Assembly: GCA_002702385.1 (NCBI GenBank)
Contig: NZZF01000018.1
Coordinates: 13,055 to 20,558 of the forward strand
Direction: 5' to 3'
Length of the DNA: 7,504 bases
Source: Flavobacteriaceae bacterium
GTDB taxonomy: Bacteria; Bacteroidota; Bacteroidia; Flavobacteriales; Flavobacteriaceae
Below are positions 1 to 6,135 of this stretch, in pieces. The position numbers and the translations under genes were made by a program. The notes under the pieces were generated by a model. The model saw only the letters and a list, made by a program, of their open reading frames with translations. It did no database searches and had not been told where the DNA came from. Position 1 is the stretch's first letter, and every line of letters starts with the position of its first letter.

Positions 1-471
1 ATTAGAAATTAATTGCTCATTAGTTAATGGATATCCTTCAATTCCTCCGACATTTTCAATTCCTATTGAAGAATAGTTTAAACCTATAACATGTCTTGCC
101 ATTATGTTATCTTTCATTAATTGAAAAACTTGACCATTCCTGTCTACTAAAAAATGTGCTGAAACATTTAAATTACTTGCATAACTAATGTCATTTCTTG
201 AACCTTGAAGAGAGGGGGATTTAAAGGTGTTAAATGCTTGTTCAGATGTTTTAGTAGCAGTCCAGTGTACAACTATAATTCTAGGATCAATGGTTATAGA
301 TTCTGCTTCAAAATTATATCTTTCTTTAATATATTGTTTAGTTAAGCTTGTTCTAAGATCATCAAATATGATATCTTTTTTAATTATATGTATATCAGTA
401 TTCTCACACGAAATACTTGAAATCGACAATATAAAGACATAAAAAATAGTAAAATAAAAACTTTTACTCAT
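1..471 (-). CDS. N-acetylmuramoyl-L-alanine amidase (Amidase_2/AmpD-PGRP type), exported, cut by left edge
   Basis: The reverse strand is open from an ATG at 471 to the window edge, giving the first 157 residues. The family cleaves the amide bond between N-acetylmuramic acid and L-alanine in peptidoglycan or its turnover fragments, using a zinc ion. Visible marks are IIVVHWTAT (His69, the expected first zinc ligand), SAHFLVDRNGQVFQL (residues 104-118, the conserved core strand), MARHVIG (His127) and SIGIENVGG (Glu139, the usual catalytic glutamate region). The final zinc-binding His/Asp segment lies beyond the edge, so completeness cannot be judged. The N-terminus has a hydrophobic stretch ending SSISC (Cys22), a weak lipobox, so the protein is probably an outer- or periplasmic-facing lipoprotein rather than a cytoplasmic AmpD. 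It diverges from the gene at 535. The family call is firm; the lipidation is inferred. Confidence 0.88.
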   Translation of the reverse strand, partial: MSKSFYFTIFYVFILSISSISCENTDIHIIKKDIIFDDLRTSLTKQYIKERYNFEAESITIDPRIIVVHWTATKTSEQAFNTFKSPSLQGSRNDISYASNLNVSAHFLVDRNGQVFQLMKDNIMARHVIGLNYSSIGIENVGGIEGYPLTNEQLISN

Positions 472-534
472 TGATTAAAATTAGTAAATACAATTAACTA
501 AAAAATTTGTATTTTAATTTTTAGTAGGAAATTA
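472..534. promoter_or_regulatory. Divergent intergenic region between amidase and membrane-protein genes
   Basis: This 63-base AT-rich gap separates two outward-facing genes and so should hold promoters for both, which is an inference from layout. I see no exact match to the Bacteroidota -7 consensus TAnnTTTG on either strand. Near matches are AAAATTTG at 502-509 (plus) and TAATTTTA close to the amidase start (minus). An AGGAAA stretch about 8 bases before the ATG at 535 is a plausible ribosome-binding site. Confidence 0.35.
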
Positions 535-1080
535 ATGCGAGAATATTCTTCAATTGGCATAAACAAAAACTATTTTATATACTTATTATTTGGTTCTGCG
601 ATCGTAATAGGTATAACTAGAAATAGTGCTATAATCCCCTATTATTACGATGGAAGTTTAATTTCATTTTTAATGGATAGAGATCCTTGGACAACTATAT
701 TTTTTACTTTGTTGTTTTTGTCACTTGGAATAAATAATGTTATTGTAGATAATCATGGGATAACTAGAAAAGTGTTATTCTTGCCTTTTTTTAAAAGAGA
801 AAAGTCGTGGAAAGAAATTAAACATTATGCTTTTGTTGATGAGGTTTATGAAGGAAAGCACTCTGAAACTAAAAAAGCAGTATGGTTTATTGATTACAAC
901 GATTATGTTTGTTTTAGAGTAACTAAATTTGGAAGAAAAAATCTTAGAGAAATTTTAGAGTTTGTTGATAAGGTTGAAGATAAGTATAAATTGTATTTAG
1001 AATTTAAAAACCCAATTTTTATGCGCTACGGAATGACAAAAGTGAAATATCCAGAAAATAAAGAAGATGAAAAAAAATAA
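535..1080 (+). CDS. Small membrane protein with two TM helices and a cytoplasmic PH-like (bPH/YdbT-like) domain, hypothetical
   Basis: The 181-residue product has two hydrophobic segments, at about residues 13-29 and 53-70, separated by a short polar loop. They are followed by a soluble C-terminal part of about 110 residues. The segment from VDNHGITRK (71-79) through the basic FFKREKSWKEIKH stretch (85-97) and the later aromatic strands AVWFIDY and VCFRVTK resembles the bacterial PH-like domains that follow paired helices in YdbT-type proteins. That likeness is by pattern only and no function is established. The tail is highly charged (KYPENKEDEKK). The ATG at 535 is preceded by AGGAAA. The last 14 bases overlap the start of the PNGase F gene in another frame, so the two are probably cotranscribed and translationally coupled. 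A role in membrane or envelope upkeep alongside its neighbour is a guess. Confidence 0.75.
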   Translation: MREYSSIGINKNYFIYLLFGSAIVIGITRNSAIIPYYYDGSLISFLMDRDPWTTIFFTLLFLSLGINNVIVDNHGITRKVLFLPFFKREKSWKEIKHYAFVDEVYEGKHSETKKAVWFIDYNDYVCFRVTKFGRKNLREILEFVDKVEDKYKLYLEFKNPIFMRYGMTKVKYPENKEDEKK

Positions 1081-2443
1081 TATAACTAAATCTATTTCCA
1101 TACTAATATTAACCCTTCTAGTTATAGCTTCATGCTCAAAAGATGAAGGTTCATCAGACGGCAATAATGTAATTGAAAATAAAACTCCAACTCTGAATAC
1201 AAACAAGACTACGATAGAGTTTGAAGATACTCAGATTACTAAATCATCAACTACAAATACATTTTCTATTTCTAGTCAAAATTTAAATTCTGATATAACA
1301 GTTTCTGTTGGAGACAACTTTGAAATTTCAGATAATAATATTTCATTTACAAATAGCATCACAGTTCAACCTAATCAAAGTAAAACAGTGTATGTTAGGT
1401 TTTCTCCATCAACCGTTGGCTCTCATACAGGTTCTATTAGTATTACAAACTCACAAGTAAATCAAAAAAATATTAGTCTATCAGGGATTGCAATAAAACT
1501 TAGATATAATTACAAAACTTATAATAAAGAACATTTAGCTTTTGGATCTGGATTAAGCCAGTCCTCAATTAAAAAGTTTGATTTACACAATGACATGTCT
1601 AAAATTGAAAATATTAAAATGTATGTTCAACTAGAATGTCCATCTGCTGGCTGTAATGCTTGGGATGTTTTTGCAAATATATTAGTGAGAGAGCCTGTCA
1701 GTAATGAATGGTATGAGATAGGTAGATATATAACACCTTATGGAGTTGATACAAAAGCTTTAGATCGAGGAATTGAAATAGATGTAACAGATTTTAAATC
1801 TTTATTATCTGGAACAGTTGAACTAAAAGCATATATAGAAGTATGGGATAGTGATGGGTGGAATTTGTCTGTTGATTTCGATTACACTGAAGGTGAACCT
1901 GATTTCAAAAACTATCAAATTTCAAGATTAATGCAGTACAACAGAAACTCTTTAGAGGGAGTTATTTACGGGGAGGATCAGTCTAAATTTGATCTTGATA
2001 AATCAATTTCCTTTGGTGAAAATATTCAAAGCGCTCATTTGAGAACAATAATAACAGGCTGGGGACATGCAACTCCAGCTGATGCGGACGGTAGAAGATG
2101 TGCTGAATGGTGTTTCAGGACTCACACAATTAAGATTGACGGAGCAAATAAATTTCAACATCAAATGAGAGGAATTGGATGTGGTTCAAACCCCATCAAC
2201 AACCAAGGGGGCAATTGGCAACCTGATAGAGCAGGTTGGTGTCCAGGGATGGCAGTACCATTGAGAGTCGATAAGTTTTCAGAAAATTTAAATGGTAAAA
2301 CAATAAAATTTGATTATAATTTCTACCCTTGGGTCAATGATTTAAAAACAGATGCGAGCAACAAACACGCATATTATGCAATTTCCACTTTTGTAGTTTT
2401 AAAAAGCAATGAAGAAATTAGTGCGGCGATTGTTTCAGATTAA
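1067..2443 (+). CDS. Peptide-N-glycosidase F (PNGase F) lipoprotein with N-terminal Ig/ASH-like domain
   Basis: PNGase F (peptide-N4-(N-acetyl-beta-glucosaminyl)asparagine amidase) releases whole N-linked glycans from glycoproteins and turns the asparagine into aspartate. Residues about 145-458 match the two-sandwich PNGase F module of Elizabethkingia, as I recall it, over its full length of about 314 residues. Near-identical blocks include IEIDVTDFKSLLSG (236-249), CAEWCFRTHTI (345-355) and PDRAGWCPGMAVP (386-398). Equivalents of the catalytic Asp60, Glu118 and Glu206 are Asp200, Glu258 and Glu347. The three disulfide pairs are kept (Cys191/196, 345/349, 372/392). The N-terminus is a lipoprotein signal with lipobox VIASC (Cys23) followed by SKDEG, which fits the flavobacterial surface-export signal K-(D/E)-(D/E). 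Residues about 41-143 form an extra beta-rich domain of the Ig/ASH (HYDIN-like) kind common in Bacteroidota, ending VNQKNISLSGIAI. The protein is thus predicted to be an outer-surface deglycosylase. The ATG at 1067 lies inside the end of the upstream gene; its immediate signal peptide supports this start. Confidence 0.95.
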   Translation: MKKNNITKSISILILTLLVIASCSKDEGSSDGNNVIENKTPTLNTNKTTIEFEDTQITKSSTTNTFSISSQNLNSDITVSVGDNFEISDNNISFTNSITVQPNQSKTVYVRFSPSTVGSHTGSISITNSQVNQKNISLSGIAIKLRYNYKTYNKEHLAFGSGLSQSSIKKFDLHNDMSKIENIKMYVQLECPSAGCNAWDVFANILVREPVSNEWYEIGRYITPYGVDTKALDRGIEIDVTDFKSLLSGTVELKAYIEVWDSDGWNLSVDFDYTEGEPDFKNYQISRLMQYNRNSLEGVIYGEDQSKFDLDKSISFGENIQSAHLRTIITGWGHATPADADGRRCAEWCFRTHTIKIDGANKFQHQMRGIGCGSNPINNQGGNWQPDRAGWCPGMAVPLRVDKFSENLNGKTIKFDYNFYPWVNDLKTDASNKHAYYAISTFVVLKSNEEISAAIVSD

Positions 2444-2460
2444 AAACTATTTTTAGAAGT

Positions 2461-3375
2461 TTAATTTATCGTTCCGTTTATATCGAATTGGGAAACAAAA
2501 TCCCAAATAAGACCACTTGTATTTTTACCGTTAAAACTTAATTTATCGTCCCAATAGTGACCACCATCATAAATTTTAATGTGTTGTACATATGGATTGC
2601 CATTATCATCAAAAAAAATGTATTGTTCAATTGATCCAGATTGATTAGAAATAACATCTTCATTAAAACAATTATTAAAGTTTTTCCACCAATTAATAAC
2701 ATCAGGAATTGAAGTACTTCCAGAACCATCTCCTTCATAAGGGACAGTTTTATCTGCAGTTCCATGGATATTAATCATAGCTGTAGGAACAGAAGCATTA
2801 CAACTTTTATAACTATCGTCAATCATTGTTCCTGCTACAGATCCAATTGCAGCAAACCTTTTTGAATTACAAGCAAGGAAATAAGATAAAAACCCTCCAT
2901 TTGAATATCCTGCTGCATAAATCCTTTTACTTTCAACTGAATATTCAGCTGAAATAGCGTCTATCATGGTTTCGACAAAACCTAAATCATCAGCAGAACT
3001 TTTATTATCTGGTGAAGGAGCTGAAGAATTCCAATGAGGCGAACCACCTAAAAGAGTGCCTTGAGGATATACCACAAAAAAGTTTTGATCTTCAGCTAAA
3101 TTTCTCATATCAGCTTCATTTACAAAGTCTTTTGCATAACCTCCAAAACCATGAAAATTAATCATTAAAGGATATTTGAGCTCTGGATTATAGTTATTTG
3201 GAACATAAAGCAAATACTCTCTTACTTTACTATCGTGATTTAGAACTTTTGTTAAAAGACCTGTTCTTATAGCATCTTCAGAATCATTATTTTCTTCTTG
3301 TTCTTCACAAGAAATAGCAAATAATAAAATAAAAAATACTAAAGAAAATTTCTTGATTACTAACTGATTAAACAT
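2461..3375 (-). CDS. Lipid-anchored esterase, PHB depolymerase/feruloyl esterase (LpqC-like) family
   Basis: This 304-residue alpha/beta-hydrolase resembles the secreted polyhydroxybutyrate depolymerase/LpqC and CE1-like esterases, which hydrolyse ester bonds in polyesters or in acylated polysaccharides. The signal peptide ends FAISC (lipobox, Cys23), followed by an acidic low-complexity linker (EEQEENNDSED). In order there are the strand and oxyanion turn INFHGFGG (72-79), VVYPQG (101-106), the nucleophile elbow AAGYSNGG (Ser158), the acid-bearing NIHGTADKTVPY (Asp208) and GGHYW (His273), so the Ser-Asp-His triad is complete. Length fits a single-domain enzyme; there is no substrate-binding domain. 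It is convergent with the PNGase F gene (17 bases apart) and divergent from a small lipoprotein gene. The substrate cannot be told from sequence: feruloyl or acetyl esters on glycans, or short polyesters, are all possible. The family is secure. Confidence 0.9.
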   Translation of the reverse strand: MFNQLVIKKFSLVFFILLFAISCEEQEENNDSEDAIRTGLLTKVLNHDSKVREYLLYVPNNYNPELKYPLMINFHGFGGYAKDFVNEADMRNLAEDQNFFVVYPQGTLLGGSPHWNSSAPSPDNKSSADDLGFVETMIDAISAEYSVESKRIYAAGYSNGGFLSYFLACNSKRFAAIGSVAGTMIDDSYKSCNASVPTAMINIHGTADKTVPYEGDGSGSTSIPDVINWWKNFNNCFNEDVISNQSGSIEQYIFFDDNGNPYVQHIKIYDGGHYWDDKLSFNGKNTSGLIWDFVSQFDINGTIN

Positions 3376-3441
3376 AATTTAAATTTAAAAGAATATTAAC
3401 AAAATAAAAAACAATGGCATAGTGGTTGTTTATAGTTGATC
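3376..3441. promoter_or_regulatory. Divergent intergenic region between esterase and small lipoprotein genes
   Basis: A 66-base AT-rich gap lies between two divergent genes, so promoters for both are expected here by layout. No exact TAnnTTTG element is visible. The plus-strand near match TATAGTTG at 3431-3438 lies only a few bases before the ATG at 3442, too close for an ordinary leader. The minus strand has TTATTTTG about 25-30 bases before the esterase start, which differs from the consensus at one position. Confidence 0.3.
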
Positions 3442-3780
3442 ATGAAAAGGTATTTATTGCTATCTATTTTATTAGTTTCATGTAGTACATCAGATGATGA
3501 TGTTACTGCTAATCCTCAAACACCAACTTATAAAAATGTAAATTATGTTACAATTACAAATGAAAATACTGGAGGAGGAAGTCAGTTTGTTTATTTAAAA
3601 TCTGGTATTTCTGAGTCAAGCGCTGATATTTGTTATTGTGATGCATCTTGTTCTAAAGAAATTATTGTTGTTTCAGATTTACAGTTTGATCAACAGTCTT
3701 TAAATTTTAGATTCAAAAAATCTCCATCCGATAATTATACTACAAGATCTTCAATTGATTGGTGCACTAGATTTCAGTAG
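3442..3780 (+). CDS. Small cysteine-containing lipoprotein of unknown function
   Basis: The product is 112 residues from the ATG at 3442. A TTG six bases upstream is in frame, but the ATG begins a clean signal peptide (MKRYLLLSILLVSC) and is preferred. The lipobox is LVSC (Cys14), followed by STSDDD, an acidic start that resembles Bacteroidota surface-lipoprotein export signals. The mature part has a short linker rich in Thr and Pro, then beta-type strands (YVTITNENTGGGSQFVYLK). A compact group of cysteines, ICYCDASC (Cys64, 66, 70), is followed by Cys108 close to the C-terminus, so two disulfides or a metal site are possible. I do not recognise the family. The gene stands alone, divergent from the esterase and 145 bases before the next plus-strand gene. 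It is probably real because of the signal peptide and the reading-frame quality. Confidence 0.72.
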   Translation: MKRYLLLSILLVSCSTSDDDVTANPQTPTYKNVNYVTITNENTGGGSQFVYLKSGISESSADICYCDASCSKEIIVVSDLQFDQQSLNFRFKKSPSDNYTTRSSIDWCTRFQ

Positions 3781-3925
3781 AATTTAATTATTCTCAAAAA
3801 TTTGTACAAATAATTTAAAATAGGATAAAAAATAGTTCGATTTGTAAAATAAAAGTTCGGACATTCTTTTTTTTTATAAAAAAAGGTTAGTATTAATTAA
3901 TATTAACTAATCAAAAAATTTATTT
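3781..3925. other. Intergenic region with two short perfect palindromes and an A/T hairpin
   Basis: The 145-base gap before the 3926 gene is extremely AT-rich. It holds a perfect 12-base palindrome ATTTGTACAAAT (3800-3811), an A/T-only-looped hairpin with arms CTTTTTTT and AAAAAAAG (3866-3885), and a second perfect palindrome TATTAATTAATA (3891-3902). The first palindrome has the form of a dimeric regulator's operator; the second could be chance in such AT-rich DNA. GTTCG occurs twice (around 3835 and 3855). No exact TAnnTTTG promoter element and no good terminator for the small lipoprotein gene are visible. Confidence 0.4.
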
Positions 3926-4624
3926 ATGAAAAAGATTTTTTTACTATTATTTGTCGTTCTATTTACGTCGAATATTTATGCTCAACAAAATGCTTTTCAA
4001 ATTATTCATGTGCAAGCTGAGGAAAACTCTCAAGATAACATTGCTGAATTATTTGATAATTTTTTTGGAGCAAAGAAAATGAAGGAGGGCAATGCTGTTG
4101 CCTTGGAAAGACTCTGGATGGGTGGCCCAAAAGACATGACACACAGAGTAGTTTTTTTATGGCCTTTAGGTGGTCAGGGATTTGAAGAGGGAGAAGTAAC
4201 TCCTGCAGAAAACAGTGCTTTTTGGAGTGATTTAATCAATAGGGTTGAATCATGGGGTCCTGGACATGCCGGTAGATTTATCAACTTTATAGAAGGGGAT
4301 ATAGAGGTTAATCCTTACGTTCAAATTTGGGATATTATTCCTGAAGATCCAGAAAGTTTTAAAAACGCTCAACTAGAACTGGTTAATTCATTGCCAGATG
4401 TTTTCAAAGGTAGATTTGTAGGTTTTGGCACATATGATATCAATAGACCTGATGGTGCTACTCACTGGGCATTGGTTTCAGGAAAAAATGTTGATGATCA
4501 TTTAAGTTTTGTAACGGAGCTACAGACTAAACACTCTAAGAAATTTATGAAATATATTGAAGATAGAGGAGGTGTAGAATTAATTTCAAATTTCACATTT
4601 GAAAACTTACGTTTTATTAGATAA
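3926..4624 (+). CDS. Secreted protein with two ferredoxin-like (dimeric alpha/beta barrel type) repeats, hypothetical
   Basis: The 232-residue product has a classic signal peptide (MKKIFLLLFVVLFTSNIYAQ, cleavage after AQ at about residue 20). The mature part reads as two beta-alpha-beta units. The first starts FQIIHVQAEE (24-33) with a helix AELFDNFFGAKKM and strand HRVVFLWPL (73-81). The second starts YVQIWDIIPEDPESF (131-145), with helix and strands FVGFGTYDI and HWALVSG, a long charged helix (HLSFVTELQTKHSKKFMKY), and a closing strand FTFENLRFI. This resembles tandem dimeric alpha/beta barrel (ABM/NIPSNAP-like) folds, by secondary-structure pattern only. The C-terminal half aligns by eye with the protein at 6968-7504, and the layout is shared more loosely with 6169-6957. 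No catalytic motif is recognisable. The next gene starts 27 bases downstream, so the two probably form an operon. The likely location is the periplasm or outside the cell. Confidence 0.8.
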   Translation: MKKIFLLLFVVLFTSNIYAQQNAFQIIHVQAEENSQDNIAELFDNFFGAKKMKEGNAVALERLWMGGPKDMTHRVVFLWPLGGQGFEEGEVTPAENSAFWSDLINRVESWGPGHAGRFINFIEGDIEVNPYVQIWDIIPEDPESFKNAQLELVNSLPDVFKGRFVGFGTYDINRPDGATHWALVSGKNVDDHLSFVTELQTKHSKKFMKYIEDRGGVELISNFTFENLRFIR

Positions 4625-4651
4625 ATCAAACTTTAAACAAAAATTACAATT

Positions 4652-5080
4652 ATGAAAAAAATTATTTTATTATTTGCTTTATGTTTTTCTTTTACTCAGT
4701 TAAATGCTCAAGACATTAAAAATCTAGGACAATTTGATGCGAATTTTACTATTGATTCAGGAGAATTAAAAGGAAAATTAGGTGGAGCTACAATTAATTT
4801 TTCTGGAACAGCTGGACCTTATGGAAGAGTTTACGTTACATTAAATTTTTCTAACAAACTTGATAATGAAGTTGGATTAGGAGAATTTACTGGATATGCG
4901 TGGAGTCAAGTTGAAGATGTAATAACTCAAGCAACATTACAAGGCTCTTGGAAATTTAATGGAAAAACATGGACTCTATATAGTTTTGATTCACTAACTG
5001 ATGGAAAAATCATGATGTGGCAAGGAGATCTAAATATGATTAATAGAACTTTAGATTTAAAAGTTCAGCAAATTGAATAG
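4652..5080 (+). CDS. Small secreted beta-rich protein, hypothetical
   Basis: The 142-residue product has a type I signal peptide (MKKIILLFALCFSFTQLNAQ, cleavage after AQ at about residue 20). The mature 120 residues are glycine-rich with alternating hydrophobic strands: FDANFTID, GGATINFSGTAGPYG (44-58), RVYVTLNFS, the conserved-looking GLGEFTGYAWSQ (75-86), TLQGSWKFNGKTWTLYSF, and a final LDLKVQQI. This suggests a small beta-barrel or sandwich. There are no cysteines in the mature part, no lipobox and no recognisable active site. I do not recognise the family. It follows the 3926 gene by 27 bases on the same strand and is followed by a strong terminator, so it is most likely the last gene of a two-gene operon. 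A partner or ligand-binding role beside the 3926 protein is only inferred from this pairing. Confidence 0.78.
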   Translation: MKKIILLFALCFSFTQLNAQDIKNLGQFDANFTIDSGELKGKLGGATINFSGTAGPYGRVYVTLNFSNKLDNEVGLGEFTGYAWSQVEDVITQATLQGSWKFNGKTWTLYSFDSLTDGKIMMWQGDLNMINRTLDLKVQQIE

Positions 5081-5132
5081 AAACTAAAGAAGCACAAATT
5101 CATAAAAAAGAATTGTGTAAACAACTCCTTTT

Positions 5133-5167
5133 AAAAACCCAATCCAACTTGCTTTGATTGGGTTTTT
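5133..5167 (+). terminator. Rho-independent terminator after the 4652 gene
   Basis: The arms AAAAACCCAATC (5133-5144) and GATTGGGTTTTT (5156-5167) are perfectly complementary over 12 bases around an 11-base loop, and a run of six T begins at 5163. It lies 52 bases after the stop codon at 5080. Because the left arm begins with A's, the hairpin also has a T-tract when read on the minus strand, though no minus-strand gene ends here. Confidence 0.88.
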
Positions 5168-5180
5168 TCTTACCCAATCA
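5155..5180 (+). terminator. Alternative hairpin sharing an arm with the preceding terminator
   Basis: The right arm of the first terminator (TGATTGGGT, 5155-5163) can pair instead with a third copy of the motif, ACCCAATCA (5172-5180), over 9 bases with an 8-base loop. The second hairpin is followed by another T-rich stretch (TATTTTTTATTT). The two hairpins share bases and so exclude each other. This may be a back-up terminator or a switch in the leader of the CPBP gene at 5251; only the pairing itself is seen. Confidence 0.5.
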
Positions 5181-5250
5181 TATTTTTTATTTAAATAATT
5201 CTTCATCATACAGCTTATATATTTTATTAAATTTATAAAAAGAATAATTT

Positions 5251-6135
5251 ATGAGTAGCACTAAAATAAGTAACAAAGGATGGTTTAGAGTATTTATAGT
5301 TATTCCAGCATTCTTCATATTTACTATTGTATTTCAAGTATTAGCTCTTGGAATTTCTTTTTTTCTTTCTGGTGCTGGTTTAATTGAGGAGTTTACTCTT
5401 GACCAACTGGATTCATTTGATAATCTTCCTGTTATGACAATAATACAGTATGTCGATATGGTAGGAATTTTTCTTTTATTATGGATCTTTATGAAGTTCA
5501 TTGATAAGGAGCCTTTTATGAATATGGGCTTTTCAATAAAAGGAAAACGAAATGATATTATTCTTGGAATGACTCTGGGGCTTTTTATGATGGCATTAGG
5601 CTATATAGTATTAGAATCTTTAGGTGAAATTCAGTTTTCTAGAATCAATTATGACCTTTCTTCAATTATATGGTTATTTGTTTTATTTATTGGCGTTTCT
5701 GTTTTAGAGGAAACTTTTGTTAGAGGATATGTCCTTAAAAATTTATTAAAATCATTTAATCCTATTGTATCATTAGTAGTTTCATCTGCGTTATTTTCTT
5801 TATTACATTTTTTTAATCCAAATGTAAATTACCTCGCACTTGTAGAATTGTTTATTGGTGGAATTGCTTTAGGAATTTCTTATATATATACTAGGAACCT
5901 TTGGTTCCCTTTTGCTTTCCATTTAAGCTGGAATTTCTTTCAAGTAATATTTGGGTTTAATGTTAGCGGTATGGATACCTACTCGTTAATTGAGTTTGAA
6001 ATTTTAGAACCAAATAATTTAAATGGAGGTGATTTTGGATTTGAAGGGTCTTATTTATCAATAATTTTTACACTTATAATTATTTATTTTTTGAATAATT
6101 ATTATAAAAAATTTAAAATAAAAAACCCCGAATAA
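5251..6135 (+). CDS. CPBP family intramembrane glutamic endopeptidase (CAAX protease/bacteriocin-processing, Abi)
   Basis: This 294-residue polytopic membrane protein belongs to the CPBP (Abi, Rce1-like) family of intramembrane peptidases, which use a glutamate and histidines to cleave substrates within or near the membrane. All family motifs are present: VLEETFVRGY (EExxxR; Glu153, Glu154, Arg158), FSLLH (FxxxH; His186) and HLSWN (HxxxN; His224, Asn228). Hydrophobic segments lie at about residues 14-40, 62-82, 103-122, 138-152, 171-187, 195-213 and 268-282. The N-terminal tail (MSSTKISNKGWFR) is basic and probably cytoplasmic. Between motif 3 and the last helix is an acidic, glycine-rich loop (residues 245-266). 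It stands alone on the plus strand behind a terminator. In bacteria such proteins act in peptide maturation, immunity to self-made bacteriocins, or unknown regulation; no peptide precursor is visible here, so its substrate is unknown. AAAAAGAATAATTT precedes the ATG, without a clear Shine-Dalgarno site. Confidence 0.92.
   Translation: MSSTKISNKGWFRVFIVIPAFFIFTIVFQVLALGISFFLSGAGLIEEFTLDQLDSFDNLPVMTIIQYVDMVGIFLLLWIFMKFIDKEPFMNMGFSIKGKRNDIILGMTLGLFMMALGYIVLESLGEIQFSRINYDLSSIIWLFVLFIGVSVLEETFVRGYVLKNLLKSFNPIVSLVVSSALFSLLHFFNPNVNYLALVELFIGGIALGISYIYTRNLWFPFAFHLSWNFFQVIFGFNVSGMDTYSLIEFEILEPNNLNGGDFGFEGSYLSIIFTLIIIYFLNNYYKKFKIKNPE

Noticed and set aside
227..442. A plus-strand open frame of 71 residues
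   Set aside because: It lies wholly opposite the amidase gene, which has clear family motifs on the minus strand; the frame has no homology-like features.
997..1206. A minus-strand open frame of 69 residues
   Set aside because: It is antisense to the end of the membrane-protein gene and the start of the PNGase F gene; its Phe-rich sequence is the shadow of A-rich coding sequence.
2444..2460. A shared terminator between the convergent PNGase F and esterase genes
   Set aside because: The 17-base gap allows only a weak 5-base A/T-rich stem; no GC-bearing hairpin with a T-run is present.
2538..2765. A minus-strand open frame of 75 residues
   Set aside because: It is an alternative frame inside the esterase gene, whose Asp and His catalytic segments are encoded over the same bases.
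3436..3441. TTG at 3436 as the start of the small lipoprotein
   Set aside because: The ATG at 3442 gives a normal signal peptide starting MKRYLL; the TTG adds only two residues and has no ribosome-binding site.
3866..3885. Hairpin CTTTTTTT/AAAAAAAG as a terminator of the small lipoprotein gene
   Set aside because: The stem is almost all A-T pairs, has no GC core and no T-run follows it on either strand.
5181..5250. A -7 type promoter (TATATTTT) for the CPBP gene
   Set aside because: It is one base off the TAnnTTTG consensus, and no -33 TTG is found at the usual spacing; in such AT-rich DNA near matches are expected by chance.
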